A stretch of 64,000 nucleotides of DNA. Origin: Xenophilus arseniciresistens (lineage in GTDB: Bacteria; Pseudomonadota; Gammaproteobacteria; Burkholderiales; Burkholderiaceae_C). This document shows, piece after piece, positions 39,190-48,920 of this stretch (the first letter of the stretch is position 1; the number at the start of each line of letters is the position of its first letter). A program made the translations under genes and the position numbers. Location of the stretch: the NCBI RefSeq assembly GCF_028023875.1, contig NZ_JAQIPB010000002.1:310001-374000 (forward strand), in the 5' to 3' direction. Under the pieces are notes generated by a model. The model ran no database searches. It saw only the letters and a list, made by a program, of their open reading frames with translations, and was not told the origin of the DNA.

Positions 39190-40194
39190 ATGACATTCCA
39201 ATCCGTTCGCGCCCTGCTTGCCGCCGGCCTGCTCAGCATGGCCGCCACTGGCGCCATGGCGCAGGCGCTGCCCGGCAAGGGCATCAAGGTCCAGCCGCTC
39301 AAGAGTTCCATCGCCGAAGAGACCTTCCAGACCCTGCTGGTCAGCCGCGCGCTCGAGAAGCTGGGCTACGACGTGCAGCCCATCCGCGAGGTGGAATACG
39401 CCACCGCCTACCTGGCCATCGCCAACGGCGACGCAACGATGCTGGCCGCCAGCTGGAACCCGCTGCACGCGGACTTCTACAAGAACTCGGGCGGCGACGC
39501 GAAGCTCTACCGCAAGGGCACCTTCTCCACCAATGCGCTGCAAGGCTACCTGATCGACAAGAAGACGGCCGACGCGCACAAGATCCGCAGCATCGAGCAG
39601 CTCAAGGACCCGAAGATCGCCAAGCTCTTCGACACCGACGGTGACGGCAAGGCCAACCTCACGGGCTGCAACCCGGGCTGGGGCTGCGAGGCCGTGATCA
39701 ACCACCATCTGCAGGCCTACGGCCTGACGGGCACCGTGCAGCATGTGCAGGGCAGCTATGCCGCGCTGATGGCCGACACCATCACGCGCCACAAGGAAGG
39801 CAAGCCCACGCTGTACTACACCTGGACGCCCTACTGGGTCAGCGGCGTGCTCAAGCCCGGCACCGACGTGGTGTGGCTGCAGGTGCCCTTCTCTTCGCTG
39901 CCCGGCGAACAGAAGGGCGTGGACACCAAGCTGCCCAACGGCCAGAACTACGGCTTCATGCCCAACACGCAGCACATCGTGGCCAACAAGGCTTTCGCCG
40001 ACGCCAACCCGGCCGCGGCCAAGCTCTTTGAAGTGATGCAGCTGCCCGTGGGCGACATCAACGCGCAGAACCTGCGCATGCGCAACGGCGAGAACAAGGC
40101 CGCCGACATCGAGCGCCACACCGACGGCTGGATCAAGGCGCACCAGAAGACCTTCGATGGCTGGATCGCCGCGGCGATGAAGGCCGGCGGCTGA
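39190..40194 (+). CDS. proX: Glycine betaine-binding periplasmic protein
   Basis: 334-residue receptor for the ProVW importer. The signal peptide [26 protein letters not shown] is cleaved near residue 26. Motifs of the OpuAC/ProX fold include [23 protein letters not shown] and the Trp-containing ligand-pocket segments [11 protein letters not shown] and [11 protein letters not shown], which form an aromatic cage for quaternary amines. [14 protein letters not shown] holds two cysteines that could form a disulfide. The start at 39190 is chosen because AAGGAG lies upstream; an ATG at 39160 is less favoured. Last gene of the operon. Confidence 0.95.
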   Translation: MTFQSVRALLAAGLLSMAATGAMAQALPGKGIKVQPLKSSIAEETFQTLLVSRALEKLGYDVQPIREVEYATAYLAIANGDATMLAASWNPLHADFYKNSGGDAKLYRKGTFSTNALQGYLIDKKTADAHKIRSIEQLKDPKIAKLFDTDGDGKANLTGCNPGWGCEAVINHHLQAYGLTGTVQHVQGSYAALMADTITRHKEGKPTLYYTWTPYWVSGVLKPGTDVVWLQVPFSSLPGEQKGVDTKLPNGQNYGFMPNTQHIVANKAFADANPAAAKLFEVMQLPVGDINAQNLRMRNGENKAADIERHTDGWIKAHQKTFDGWIAAAMKAGG

Positions 40195-40247
40195 GGCGCA
40201 TCGGTGATGATGGCGGCTTCTTCCCCAGGCCTGAGCCACCGACACCG

Positions 40248-41036
40248 ATGAACCCCACGCAAGACACCCCACAAGCCGCCCACGAACAGGCCCTGGCCCA
40301 GGCGCTGCTGCAGGCACGGCGCAGCGCCAGTCCCACCGATGTGCTGCGCGAGCAGGCGCAGCTGACACCGCGCGACGCAGCAAGCGCGCACCGCGTGCAG
40401 CAGGCCCAGCTCGCGCTGGCCGGCGAGGCCATCGGCGGCTGGAAGGTGGGCGCGAAGTCGGCAGACGGCCCGATCCTCGGCGCGCCGCTGCCGGCCTCGT
40501 GCGTGCATGCGAGCGGGGCCACGCTCGCGCGCAGCAACTTCATCGTCACCGGCATCGAGCTGGAGATTGGCTTCAGGCTGGGCCGCACGCTCGCACCCCA
40601 GGCGCGAGGCCATGACGATGCGGCCCTTGCCGCGGCCTTCGACCGCATGGTGGTCACGCTCGAGGTGGTGGATTCGCGCCTGGCCGGCTGGCCCGATGCC
40701 GACAAGCTGGCCCAGCTGGCCGACCTGCAATGCCACGGCGCACTGGTGGTTTCGCACGGCGTGCCCTTCGACGCCGGCTATCCCTTTCTCGCGCCCACCG
40801 CATCGCTGAGCTTCAACGGCCGCAGCATCCTGCCTGCGCAGGTGCTCAACCCCGCGGGCGATCTGCAGCGGCTGCTGCGCTGGGTGGTGGCGCATGCGGG
40901 CACGATGGGCCTGACCCTGCACGAAGGCCAGATCGTGACGGCGGGTTCGTACACGGGCATGCAACTCCTCCATGAGCCCGGCGTGGTGCGCGGCGAGTTC
41001 GAGGGCCTACCGCCCGTTGAACTCACGCTGGCCTGA
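40248..41036 (+). CDS. 2-keto-4-pentenoate hydratase / FAH-superfamily protein
   Basis: 262 residues resembling MhpD-type hydratases of meta-cleavage pathways. GWKVGAKSADGPILGAPLPAS and the acidic metal-binding region (GIELEIGFRLGR, LEVVDSRLAGWPD) match the fold. The end contains QIVTAGSYTGM and a proline-rich GLPPVELTL. No extradiol dioxygenase or other meta-pathway gene is nearby, so the substrate is open. It stands 53 bases after proX and before the fad-type operon, and may belong to neither. Confidence 0.82.
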   Translation: MNPTQDTPQAAHEQALAQALLQARRSASPTDVLREQAQLTPRDAASAHRVQQAQLALAGEAIGGWKVGAKSADGPILGAPLPASCVHASGATLARSNFIVTGIELEIGFRLGRTLAPQARGHDDAALAAAFDRMVVTLEVVDSRLAGWPDADKLAQLADLQCHGALVVSHGVPFDAGYPFLAPTASLSFNGRSILPAQVLNPAGDLQRLLRWVVAHAGTMGLTLHEGQIVTAGSYTGMQLLHEPGVVRGEFEGLPPVELTLA

Positions 41037-41060
41037 GCTGCACCCAAGTCGCGCCGCGCC

Positions 41061-41109
41061 CTGACACCTGCGCGACGCCCAAGCCCCCTCGGGCTGACAC
41101 CTGCGCGAC
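41061..41109 (+). repeat. Two 16-bp direct repeats upstream of the FadB-like gene
   Basis: CTGACACCTGCGCGAC occurs exactly at 41061-41076 and 41094-41109, 33 bp apart start to start, about three helical turns. It lies in the gap before the FadB-like operon. It may be a regulator-binding array or a small duplication. Confidence 0.6.
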
Positions 41110-41216
41110 CACTGCACACAAGCCAGTGCAGGCTTTGCTGTTTACGCTAGGGACCTCGGCGCGCGGCCGCTCACGTCCAACCCGTCATGGGCCGCTGCCT
41201 CACAGGAGACACACCC

Positions 41217-43331
41217 ATGAACCGTTCACCGGTCAGCCTGCAGCGCGAAGGCGACATCGGCCTGCTCTTGATCGACAACCCGCCGGTCAATGCGCTGAGC
41301 CCGGACACCGTGCAGGGCCTGATCGACGCGCTGGCCGCCTTCGAGGCCGCGCCTGAACTGCGCGCGCTGGTGCTGGCCTGCGAGGGCCGCACCTTCGTGG
41401 CCGGCGGCGACATCGCGGCCTTTGAAGACCCCGACTTCAGCGCCGTGCCCTACAACGCCTTTCTGGGCCGGCTGGAGGCGCTGACGCGGCCCGTGGTGGC
41501 CGCCATCCACGGCACGGCGCTGGGCGGCGGGCTCGAACTGGCCATGGCCTGCCACTGGCGCCTGGCGCTGCGCGGCACGCGCGTGGGCCTGCCCGAAGTC
41601 AAGCTGGGCCTGATCCCGGGCTCGCTGGGCACGCAGCGCCTGCCGCGCCTGGCCGGCGCAGAAAAGGCGCTGCAGATGATGAGCACCGGCCGCATGGTCG
41701 GCGACCAGGAAGCGCTGGCCGCGGGCATCCTCGACGAGCTGTGCGACGGCGACCTGCGCGCCGCGGCCCTGGCCCGCGCACGCGCGCTGGTGGCGCAAGA
41801 CTGGCAGCCGCGCCGCGCCAGCGCGCTGCAGGTTCCCACCGCGGGCCTGGCGCCCGACTTCTTCGACCAGGCCGTGGCGCTGGCCGAAGCCCAGTTCCAC
41901 TACCCCGCGCTGGGCGCCATCGCGCGCGCCGTGCGCGCCGCGGCCACCGCGCCCAGCTTCGCCGAAGGCGAGGCGGCCGAAGCACGCGAGTTCATGGGCG
42001 TGCTGCGCACGCCGCAGTCCCAAGCCATGCGCCACCTGTTCTTTGCTGAGCGGCAGACCGGCAAGATTCCCGGACTGCCCAAAGATCTGCCGCTGCGCAG
42101 CATCGAACGCGTGGGCGTGGTCGGTGCCGGCACCATGGGCGGCGGCATCGCCATGGCGCTGGCCAACGCGGGCCTGCCCGTGGTGCTGGTCGAGGCCACG
42201 TCGGTGGCGCTGGAACGCGGCATGGGCCTGATCCGCAAGAACTACGAAGCCACCGTGGCCAAGGGCAAGCTCGCGGCCGACGTGGCCGAAAAGCGCATCG
42301 CGCTCATCACGCCCAGCCTGTCCTATGACGATCTGGCGCAGGTGGACCTGGTGATCGAGGCGGTGTTCGAGGACATGGCGCTGAAGAAGGAGATCGCCGC
42401 GAAGCTGGGCGCCGTGGTCAAGCCCGGCGCCATCATCGCCACCAACACCTCCACGCTCGACGTGGACCAGATCGCGCAAGCCAGCGGCCGCCCGGCCGAC
42501 ATGCTGGGCATGCACTTCTTCAGCCCCGCGAACGTGATGCGCCTGCTGGAAGTGGTGCGTGGCGCCAGGACCGACCCCGCCGTGCTCGCCACGGTGATGA
42601 AGCTGGCCCCGCGCATCGGCAAGGTGGCGGTGGTCTCGGGCGTGTGCTACGGCTTCATCGGCAACCGCATGGCCGAGGTCTACATGCGCGAGGCCGAGTT
42701 CCTGCTGATGGAAGGCGCCACGCCCGCGCAGGTGGACGGCGCGGTGCAGGCCCTGGGTCTGGCCATGGGCCCGTGCCGAATGCTCGACATGGCCGGCATC
42801 GATGTGGGCGCCAAGACCGTGATCGAGCTGGGCAAGACCGGCGGCCTGCCGGCCGACCCGAGCTACCGCGCGCTGGTGCAGGCGCTGTATGCCAGGGGCC
42901 AGTACGGCCAGAAGACCGGCGCCGGCTACTACCGCTACGAGGGCCGCACCCCGCTGCCCAACCCCGACACGCTGGCCCTGGCCGAGGCGCTGGCGCGCGA
43001 GCACGGCATCGCGCGGCGCGAGGACATCAGCGACAACGAGATCGTCGAGCGCCTGATCTACAGCATGGTCAACGAAGGCGCGCGCATCCTCGAGGAAGGC
43101 ATTGCCTACCGCGGCAGCGACATCGACGTGGTGTGGACCGCCGGCTACGGCTTTCCCGACCATGCAGGCGGCCCCATGTGCCTGGCCGACCTGCGCGGCC
43201 TGGCCCATGTGGTGCAGCGCCTGGAGCACTATGCCCAGGTGCGCGGCAACGCGCATGGCTACTGGCGCGTGAGCCCGCTGCTGCGCCAGCGCGCGGCCGA
43301 AGGCCGAACGCTTTCGCTGGGCGCGCGCTGA
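41217..43331 (+). CDS. Bifunctional enoyl-CoA hydratase / 3-hydroxyacyl-CoA dehydrogenase (FadB/FadJ-like)
   Basis: 704 residues combining two steps of beta-oxidation. Residues ~1-190 are a crotonase domain with both acid residues, Glu107 (GGGLELAMAC) and Glu127 (GLPEVKLGL). From ~295 the NAD-binding part of 3-hydroxyacyl-CoA dehydrogenase starts with VGVVGAGTMGGGIAMALANAG. The catalytic His region is HFFSPANVMRLLEVV, and the double C-terminal helical domain ends with FPDHAGGPM. Start at 41217, preceded by CAGGAGAC. It heads a run with thiolase, dehydratase and crotonase genes. Substrate chain type cannot be told. Confidence 0.94.
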   Translation: MNRSPVSLQREGDIGLLLIDNPPVNALSPDTVQGLIDALAAFEAAPELRALVLACEGRTFVAGGDIAAFEDPDFSAVPYNAFLGRLEALTRPVVAAIHGTALGGGLELAMACHWRLALRGTRVGLPEVKLGLIPGSLGTQRLPRLAGAEKALQMMSTGRMVGDQEALAAGILDELCDGDLRAAALARARALVAQDWQPRRASALQVPTAGLAPDFFDQAVALAEAQFHYPALGAIARAVRAAATAPSFAEGEAAEAREFMGVLRTPQSQAMRHLFFAERQTGKIPGLPKDLPLRSIERVGVVGAGTMGGGIAMALANAGLPVVLVEATSVALERGMGLIRKNYEATVAKGKLAADVAEKRIALITPSLSYDDLAQVDLVIEAVFEDMALKKEIAAKLGAVVKPGAIIATNTSTLDVDQIAQASGRPADMLGMHFFSPANVMRLLEVVRGARTDPAVLATVMKLAPRIGKVAVVSGVCYGFIGNRMAEVYMREAEFLLMEGATPAQVDGAVQALGLAMGPCRMLDMAGIDVGAKTVIELGKTGGLPADPSYRALVQALYARGQYGQKTGAGYYRYEGRTPLPNPDTLALAEALAREHGIARREDISDNEIVERLIYSMVNEGARILEEGIAYRGSDIDVVWTAGYGFPDHAGGPMCLADLRGLAHVVQRLEHYAQVRGNAHGYWRVSPLLRQRAAEGRTLSLGAR

Positions 43332-43385
43332 GTTTTTCCCCCTCCCCGTTCCTTTCCTTTTTTGCATCGTCACCAAGGACTCGCC

Positions 43386-44570
43386 ATGAGAGAAGCCGTC
43401 ATCGTCTCCACCGCCCGCACGCCCATCGGCCGTGCCTTCAAGGGTGCGCTCAACAACATCAAGTCGCCCACGATGCTGGGCCACGCCATCGCCCATGCCG
43501 TGCAGCGCTCGGGCGTGGACCCGAAGGAAATCCAGGACGTGGTGGCCGGCGCCGTGCTGACGGCCGGCACCGCGGGTGGCAACCTGGCGCGCACCGCGCT
43601 GCTGGCGGCGGGCCTGCCCGACGTGGTGTCGGGCCAGACCCTGGACCGCCAGTGCGCCAGCGGCCTGATGGCCATCGCCACGGCCGCCAAGCAGGTGATC
43701 GTGGATGGCATGGACGTGGTGGTGGCCGGCGGCCAGGAGAACATCTCGGCCGTGCAGGGCCCGTACATGAAGTGGGTGGGCCAGGAGGTGGACCCGAACG
43801 TGCTGGCGCGCGCCGAGCATGCCTACATGCCCATGCTGCAGACGGCCGAGTTCGTGGCGAAGAAGTACAAGATCTCGCGCGACGCGCAGGACGAGTACTC
43901 GCTGCAGTCGCAGCAGCGCACGGCCGCCGCGCAGGAAGCCGGCCGCCTGGACGCCGAGATCGTCCCCATCACCGCCACGATGGCCATCGCCGACAAGCAG
44001 ACCGGCGCCATCAGCCACAAGGAAGTGACCCTCTCGCGCGACGAGGGCAACCGCCCCGACACCACGCTCGAAGGCCTCAAGAGCCTCAAGCCCGTCATCG
44101 AAGGCGGCGTCATCACGGCCGGCAACGCGAGCCAGCTTTCGGACGGCGCCTCGGCCAGCGTGCTGATGGACCGCGCCCTGGCCGAAAAGCGCGGCCTGCA
44201 GCCGCTGGGCATCTACCGCGGCATGGCCGTGGCCGGCTGCGCGCCCGAGGAAATGGGCATCGGCCCGATCTACGCCATCCCCAAGCTGCTCAAGCAGCAC
44301 GGGCTGAAGGTCAGCGACATCGGCCTGTGGGAACTCAACGAAGCCTTTGCCGTGCAGGCCCTGTACTGCCGCGACCACCTGGGCATCGACCCCGCGATCT
44401 ACAACGTGGACGGCGGCGGCATCTCCATCGGCCACCCCTACGGCATGACGGGCGCGCGCCTGGTGGGCCATGCGCTGATCGAAGGCAAGCGCCGCGGCGT
44501 GAAGTACGTGGTGGTCACCATGTGCGTGGGCGGCGGCATGGGTGCCGCGGGCCTGTTCGAAGTGGCCTGA
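43386..44570 (+). CDS. Acetyl-CoA acyltransferase (thiolase)
   Basis: 394-residue thiolase that cleaves 3-ketoacyl-CoA. The nucleophile is Cys90 in [16 protein letters not shown]. The second active-site cluster is intact: [22 protein letters not shown] carries the catalytic His, and [19 protein letters not shown] carries the acid/base Cys near the C-terminus. An [11 protein letters not shown] motif supplies the conserved Asn. The length and motifs are those of FadA/AtoB-type degradative enzymes. It follows the FadB-like gene after 54 bases, so the two probably act together as a multistep oxidation unit. Confidence 0.95.
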   Translation: MREAVIVSTARTPIGRAFKGALNNIKSPTMLGHAIAHAVQRSGVDPKEIQDVVAGAVLTAGTAGGNLARTALLAAGLPDVVSGQTLDRQCASGLMAIATAAKQVIVDGMDVVVAGGQENISAVQGPYMKWVGQEVDPNVLARAEHAYMPMLQTAEFVAKKYKISRDAQDEYSLQSQQRTAAAQEAGRLDAEIVPITATMAIADKQTGAISHKEVTLSRDEGNRPDTTLEGLKSLKPVIEGGVITAGNASQLSDGASASVLMDRALAEKRGLQPLGIYRGMAVAGCAPEEMGIGPIYAIPKLLKQHGLKVSDIGLWELNEAFAVQALYCRDHLGIDPAIYNVDGGGISIGHPYGMTGARLVGHALIEGKRRGVKYVVVTMCVGGGMGAAGLFEVA

Positions 44571-44607
44571 GCCCCGCGCTCCGACAGCCAAGCCGGGGCA
44601 CTGCTGC

Positions 44608-45522
44608 ATGACCGAAGACGATCTTCAGGCCCTGGCGCCCTGGCTGGCGCGGCGCAGCCAGGCTTCGCAACGCCTGGCCGTGCAGCCCGCCCGCGCCCTG
44701 GCCGCCACGCTGGACCTGCCCGCGCCCGCGGCCTGGTCCGAAGGGCAGGCGCTGCCGCCGCTGTGGCACCAGCTCTACCTGCATGCGCTCACGCCCAGCG
44801 CGCAACTGGGCGAAGACGGCGCGCCGCTGCGGGGCAGCGACGGCGGCGACGAGGACAGCGGCGACAGCCTGATGCCCCCGATTGCGCTGCCGCAGGTGAT
44901 GTGGGCCGGCGCGGACTTCCACTGGCAGCGCCCGCTGTACCTGGGCGAAGTGGCGCAGCGCCGCTCGCGCATCGCCGACATGCAGCTCAAGGCCGGCCGC
45001 CGCGGCCCCATGGTCTTCGTGAGCTGGGAGCACCAGTGGTCGCAGCACGGCCGGCTGGCCTTCACCGAGATCGACCGCGCGGTGTTCCTGGGGCCTGATT
45101 CGGCAGCGACATCCAGCGCGGCTGCGCCACCCCCAACGCCGCCCGAATGGGCGCAGGAATGGCGCACGCCCGTGGACGAGGCGCGGCTGTTCCGCTTCTC
45201 GGCCCTGACTTTCAACAGCCACCGCATCCACTACGACCTGCCCTATGCCCGCGGCGTGGCCGGCTACCCCGCGCTGGTGGTGCACGGCCCGCTGCAGGCG
45301 CTGCTGATCGCCGAAGCCTGGCGCCGGTGGCAGCCCGGGCGGCCGCTGTCGCGCCTCACGCTGCGCGCACGCGCGCCGCTGTTCCTGGGCCGCTTCGACG
45401 CGCAGGGTGTGCATGCGCGCGCCCAGGCCCCGGGCCCCGAAGGCACGCGGCTGTGGACCTGCGGCAGCGACGGCCAGCCCTGCATGGAAGCCACGCTGCA
45501 CGGCAGCGCCACCCCCGACTGA
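44608..45522 (+). CDS. MaoC-like / mesaconyl-CoA-hydratase-type dehydratase
   Basis: 304 residues of double hot-dog fold. The first half resembles the FAS1-like dehydratase domain (VMWAGADFHWQRPLYLGEVAQRRSRI). The second half is MaoC-type with RFSALTFNSHRIHYDLPYARGVAGYPALVVHGPLQALL, the hydratase motif having Asp and His in the catalytic region. This pattern is that of mesaconyl-C4-CoA hydratase relatives and of acyl dehydratases of (R)-specific beta-oxidation. Start ATG at 44608, 37 bases after the thiolase. Substrate uncertain. Confidence 0.85.
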   Translation: MTEDDLQALAPWLARRSQASQRLAVQPARALAATLDLPAPAAWSEGQALPPLWHQLYLHALTPSAQLGEDGAPLRGSDGGDEDSGDSLMPPIALPQVMWAGADFHWQRPLYLGEVAQRRSRIADMQLKAGRRGPMVFVSWEHQWSQHGRLAFTEIDRAVFLGPDSAATSSAAAPPPTPPEWAQEWRTPVDEARLFRFSALTFNSHRIHYDLPYARGVAGYPALVVHGPLQALLIAEAWRRWQPGRPLSRLTLRARAPLFLGRFDAQGVHARAQAPGPEGTRLWTCGSDGQPCMEATLHGSATPD

Positions 45523-45544
45523 CAACCCAACAAGGAGACCCCGA

Positions 45545-46312
45545 ATGAGCGAAGAACTGCTGCTTCGCAGCACACACGGCAATGTGCTGGTGCTGACGCT
45601 GAACCGCCCCGAACGCCGCAACGCCGTCAACCAGGGCCTGGCGCAGGCCCTCTCGCAGGCGCTGGCCGAGTTCGAGCAGAACAGTGCCTGGCGCGTGGCC
45701 GTGCTCACGGGCGCGGGCGGCTTCTTCAGCGCAGGCATGGACCTGGCCGCCTTCACGCGCGGCGAAACGCCCATGATCCCGGGCAAGGGCTTCGGCGGCC
45801 TGACCGAGGCGCCGCCGGCCAAGCCGCTGATCGCGGCCGTCGAGGGCTTTGCCGTGGCGGGCGGCTGCGAAATGGCGCTGGCCTGCGACCTGATCGTGGC
45901 CGCCGAAGACGCGCGCTTCGGGCTGCCCGAAGTCAAGCGCGGCCTGATCGCCTCGGCCGGCGGGCTGATGCGCCTGCCGCAGCGCCTGCCCTACCACCTG
46001 GCCATGGAACTGGCGCTGACCGGCGAGATGCTCGATGCACCGCTGGCGCACCAGCACGGCCTGGTCAACCGGCTCACGCCCAAGGGCGGCGCACTCGACG
46101 CGGCCCTGGTGCTGGCCAGTCAGGTTGCGGCGCAGGCACCGCTGGCCGTGGCGGCCAGCAAGCGCGTGATCCGCGAATCGGCCGACTGGCCCAGCGACCA
46201 GATGTTCGCGCGCCAGGAGCCCATCGCGCAGGCCATCGGCCGCTCGGCCGACGCGCTCGAAGGCGCGCGGGCCTTCGTGGAAAAGCGCGCGCCGCAGTGG
46301 CGCGGCGAGTGA
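45545..46312 (+). CDS. Enoyl-CoA hydratase (crotonase family, intact Glu pair)
   Basis: 255 residues. The oxyanion loops FFSAGMDLAAF and EGFAVAGGCEMALACD are present. Both catalytic glutamates of enoyl-CoA hydratase are kept: Glu109 (GGCEMAL) and Glu129 (FGLPEVKRG), so it should hydrate a 2-enoyl-CoA. A ribosome-binding site AAGGAGA lies just before the start at 45545, and the gene is 22 bases after the MaoC-like gene. It may be a short-chain variant of the hydratase function already present in the FadB-like protein, for a different substrate. Confidence 0.92.
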   Translation: MSEELLLRSTHGNVLVLTLNRPERRNAVNQGLAQALSQALAEFEQNSAWRVAVLTGAGGFFSAGMDLAAFTRGETPMIPGKGFGGLTEAPPAKPLIAAVEGFAVAGGCEMALACDLIVAAEDARFGLPEVKRGLIASAGGLMRLPQRLPYHLAMELALTGEMLDAPLAHQHGLVNRLTPKGGALDAALVLASQVAAQAPLAVAASKRVIRESADWPSDQMFARQEPIAQAIGRSADALEGARAFVEKRAPQWRGE

Positions 46313-46336
46313 GCGAACGGCACCCCACGAACACCC

Positions 46337-47041
46337 ATGGGCAAGATCGTCCTCGTGCGCCATGCGCAGGCCTCGCTGCTGTCGGCCGACTACGACCAGC
46401 TCTCGCCCCTGGGCGAAGAGCAGTCGATCGTGCTGGGCCGCTGGTGGGCCGCGCGCGGCGAGCACTTCCAGCACGCCTTCTCGGGCGAGCTGCGGCGCCA
46501 GAGCCGCACGGCCGAGCTGAGCCTGGCGCAGTTGCCGCAGCCCGCGCCCGCGCTGCAGATCGACGCGCGCTTCAACGAATACGGCCACCATGACGTGTTT
46601 GCCGCCGGCGCCAACCCCGAGCTGGTGGACGGCGAAAAGCTGGCCGCGCTGCTGCGCACCGCCGAGAACCCGCGCAGGCTGTTCCAGCAGCTTTTCTCGC
46701 AGGCGCTGGAAAGCTGGGTGCGCGGCGAAGGCGTGGTGGCGGGCTCGCTGACCTGGGCCGGCTTTCGCGCGCGCTGCATGGACGCCCTGATGCAGGTGGC
46801 CGAGCAATGCGGCAGCGGCCAAAGCGCCGTGATCTACAGCTCCGGCGGCGCCATCGCCGCCATGTGCCAGGCCATCATGGGCCTGCCCGACGAACATGTG
46901 CCGGCCCTGCACTACGCGGTGCACAACACCTCCATCAGCCGGCTGCTCAGCCGCCCCGGCGCCGTCACGCTCAGCAGCTTCAATGCGCTGCCGCACCTGG
47001 AAGCGCCCGGCGTGCCCGAGTCGCTGATCACCTACCGCTGA
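46337..47041 (+). CDS. Histidine phosphatase-family protein lacking the second histidine
   Basis: 234 residues of the phosphoglycerate-mutase fold. The N-terminal phosphohistidine motif is present as VLVRHAQASLL (Arg8, His9) with Arg57-type helix residues and RFNEYGHHDVF supplying the acid. The second catalytic His, normally in an S-H-G-G motif, is replaced: VIYSSGGAIAAM has Ser169 at that position. Activity may therefore be reduced or altered. It closes the beta-oxidation-type run 24 bases after the enoyl-CoA hydratase. Its 3' end overlaps the convergent GST gene by ten bases. Confidence 0.82.
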   Translation: MGKIVLVRHAQASLLSADYDQLSPLGEEQSIVLGRWWAARGEHFQHAFSGELRRQSRTAELSLAQLPQPAPALQIDARFNEYGHHDVFAAGANPELVDGEKLAALLRTAENPRRLFQQLFSQALESWVRGEGVVAGSLTWAGFRARCMDALMQVAEQCGSGQSAVIYSSGGAIAAMCQAIMGLPDEHVPALHYAVHNTSISRLLSRPGAVTLSSFNALPHLEAPGVPESLITYR

Positions 47042-47838
47042 GGCGCCTGTGCCGCCGGCACCGCTGCATCAACCCCCTGCTTTTCTGAGCGCTCCTGGTT
47101 CTGCACTCGACTCAGGGCCACATCGAATCGCTCGATCCGGGCCTGCTGGAATGCAGGGCGCTCCGTCGCTCGCTTCCACCACTGCGCGATGCGGGCATGG
47201 CGTTGCACCGCATCGGGCGCCAGTTCAGTGATGCGTGCAACAAAGGGCACCGCCGCAATGTCAGCCAGCGAGTAGTCGGGGCCCATCAGCCACGGCCCAC
47301 CGCCGGATGCGAACAGCTGCTCCATCTCGGTCATCAGGGCCAGCAGCTTGGCCAGCGCCTGCCGCTTCTCCTCCTCGGTGTACGGATGGCGCGCGATGCG
47401 CGACCAGGCCTCGCGGCGCTCTGCGGTGGGCACGCGAGCGAGCTTGGCGGCCAGTTCCTCGTCACTCCAGCGACTGGCACCGGGCTGCAGGGCGATGCTC
47501 CAGTTCAGGATCAGCAGATTGGGCAGCGCCTTCTCATCGGTCCAGCGGATGAAGTTGCGCATCGTGGCGCGCGCATAGGCATCGGCCGGGCGCAGCGGCG
47601 GCTGCGGGCAGATGTCGTCCAGGTACTCGCAGATCGTCGAGCTCTCGTAGAGTGATCGGCCGTCGTCCAGCCGCAGTGCGGGCACCTGGCCATTGGGGTT
47701 CATGGCCAGGTAGGCGGGCGAATGATGCTCCTGGCGGCCCATGTCGATGGGCACGCTTTCGTAGGGCAGCCCTTTCTCGGCCAGGCACAGGCGCACGCGG
47801 CGCGAAGCGCTGGACAGCCAGCCGTGGTACAGCTTCAT
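47032..47838 (-). CDS. Glutathione S-transferase
   Basis: 268 residues from the ATG at 47838 (MKLYHGWLSSASRRVRLCLAEKG). The thioredoxin-like N domain has NPNGQVPALRLDDGRSLYESSTICEYLDD, which holds the gamma-glutamyl-binding Glu-Ser pair. The C-terminal helical domain contains MGPDYSLADIAAVPFVA, the conserved N-capping box. The catalytic residue is probably a Ser in WLSSASR. It lies 73 bases downstream of a quinone oxidoreductase, in the same direction as the GntR gene, and may be part of that operon. Family is certain, substrate is not. Confidence 0.92.
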   Translation of the reverse strand: MKLYHGWLSSASRRVRLCLAEKGLPYESVPIDMGRQEHHSPAYLAMNPNGQVPALRLDDGRSLYESSTICEYLDDICPQPPLRPADAYARATMRNFIRWTDEKALPNLLILNWSIALQPGASRWSDEELAAKLARVPTAERREAWSRIARHPYTEEEKRQALAKLLALMTEMEQLFASGGGPWLMGPDYSLADIAAVPFVARITELAPDAVQRHARIAQWWKRATERPAFQQARIERFDVALSRVQNQERSEKQGVDAAVPAAQAPQR

Positions 47839-47911
47839 GGTGTTGTCTCCGTCATTTTTTGGGGTGTGCAGCGGCACACCGCCCCGTGGCCCGCGCTGCC
47901 AAGGGCGCCCC

Positions 47912-48907
47912 TCAGGGCACAAGCACCACCGCGCCCATCGTGGCGCGGCCTTCGATGTCGGCATGCGCCTGGCGCACGTCGGCCAGCGCGTAGCGGTGAT
48001 TGACCTCCAGACGCACCAGCCCCTCCTGCACGGCCTGCCACAGCGTCGCAGCGCCGCGGCGCAGGTCTTCGGGGCGGCTGATGAAGGTGCGCAGCGTCGG
48101 GCGCGACACGATCAATGACTTCGCATGCAGGCGTTGCAGATCGAAGGCTTCCACATCGCCCGAGGCCGTGCCGTAGTTGATGGCCATGCCCATGGGCTGC
48201 AGGCAGTCCAGGGAAGGCAGGAACACATCCTTGCCCACCGCGTCGTAGACCACCGCCACGCCCTGCCCTTCAGTGACTTCCATCGTGCGCGCCGCGAAGT
48301 CCTCGCGGCGGTAGTCGATGACATGATGGCAGCCATGCGCGAGCGCGACCGTCTGCTTGGCCGCTGAGCCTACAGTGCCGATCACGGTGGCGCCCAGCGC
48401 GCGGGCCCATTGGCACAGGATCACGCCCATGCCACCAGCAGCCGCATGCACCAGCACCCGGTCGCCGGGCTGAACTCGGTACAGACGATGCAACAGGTAT
48501 TCGGCCGTGAGGCCGCGCAGCAGCGTGGCGCCGGCCACCTCCTCGCTGATGCCCGCGGGCAGCGCCAGCACGCGCGACGCCGGCACATTGCGCAGCACCT
48601 GATAGGCCCCGGGATGGAAGTACGCCACCGACTGCCCGACCTGCAAGTCATGCACGCCCTCACCCACGGCCTCGATCACGCCGGCGCCCTGCGCCCCCAG
48701 CACCAGCGGAAACTGCGTGGCCGCATGCGGGCCGTGGCTGCCGCGCCGCTGGTAGACGTCGGCGAAGTTCAGCCCGATGGCCGATTGTCGGATGCGCACT
48801 TCGCCAGGCGCCGGAGCGGCCACCTCGACGGTGATCGCCTCGAGCACCTCGGGGCCTCCGGTGCGCTGGATCTGAATGGCGGTGGTGGTGGTGATTGGGG
48901 GTTTCAT
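47912..48907 (-). CDS. Zinc-independent quinone oxidoreductase (MDR superfamily)
   Basis: 331-residue NADPH-dependent oxidoreductase of the Qor type. The N-terminal catalytic domain has the RQSAIGLNFADVYQRRG motif. The Rossmann domain has VLVHAAAGGMGVILCQWARALGATVIGTVGS, the AAGG/MG pattern that replaces GxGxxG in this family. The Cys zinc ligands of alcohol dehydrogenases are absent. The start at 48907 (MKPPITT) is 13 bases from the stop of the GntR gene, so the two are co-transcribed. It would reduce a quinone or conjugated enone; the link to CoA catabolism is inference. Confidence 0.93.
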   Translation of the reverse strand: MKPPITTTTAIQIQRTGGPEVLEAITVEVAAPAPGEVRIRQSAIGLNFADVYQRRGSHGPHAATQFPLVLGAQGAGVIEAVGEGVHDLQVGQSVAYFHPGAYQVLRNVPASRVLALPAGISEEVAGATLLRGLTAEYLLHRLYRVQPGDRVLVHAAAGGMGVILCQWARALGATVIGTVGSAAKQTVALAHGCHHVIDYRREDFAARTMEVTEGQGVAVVYDAVGKDVFLPSLDCLQPMGMAINYGTASGDVEAFDLQRLHAKSLIVSRPTLRTFISRPEDLRRGAATLWQAVQEGLVRLEVNHRYALADVRQAHADIEGRATMGAVVLVP

Positions 48908-48920
48908 CGCAGGCACCCCG

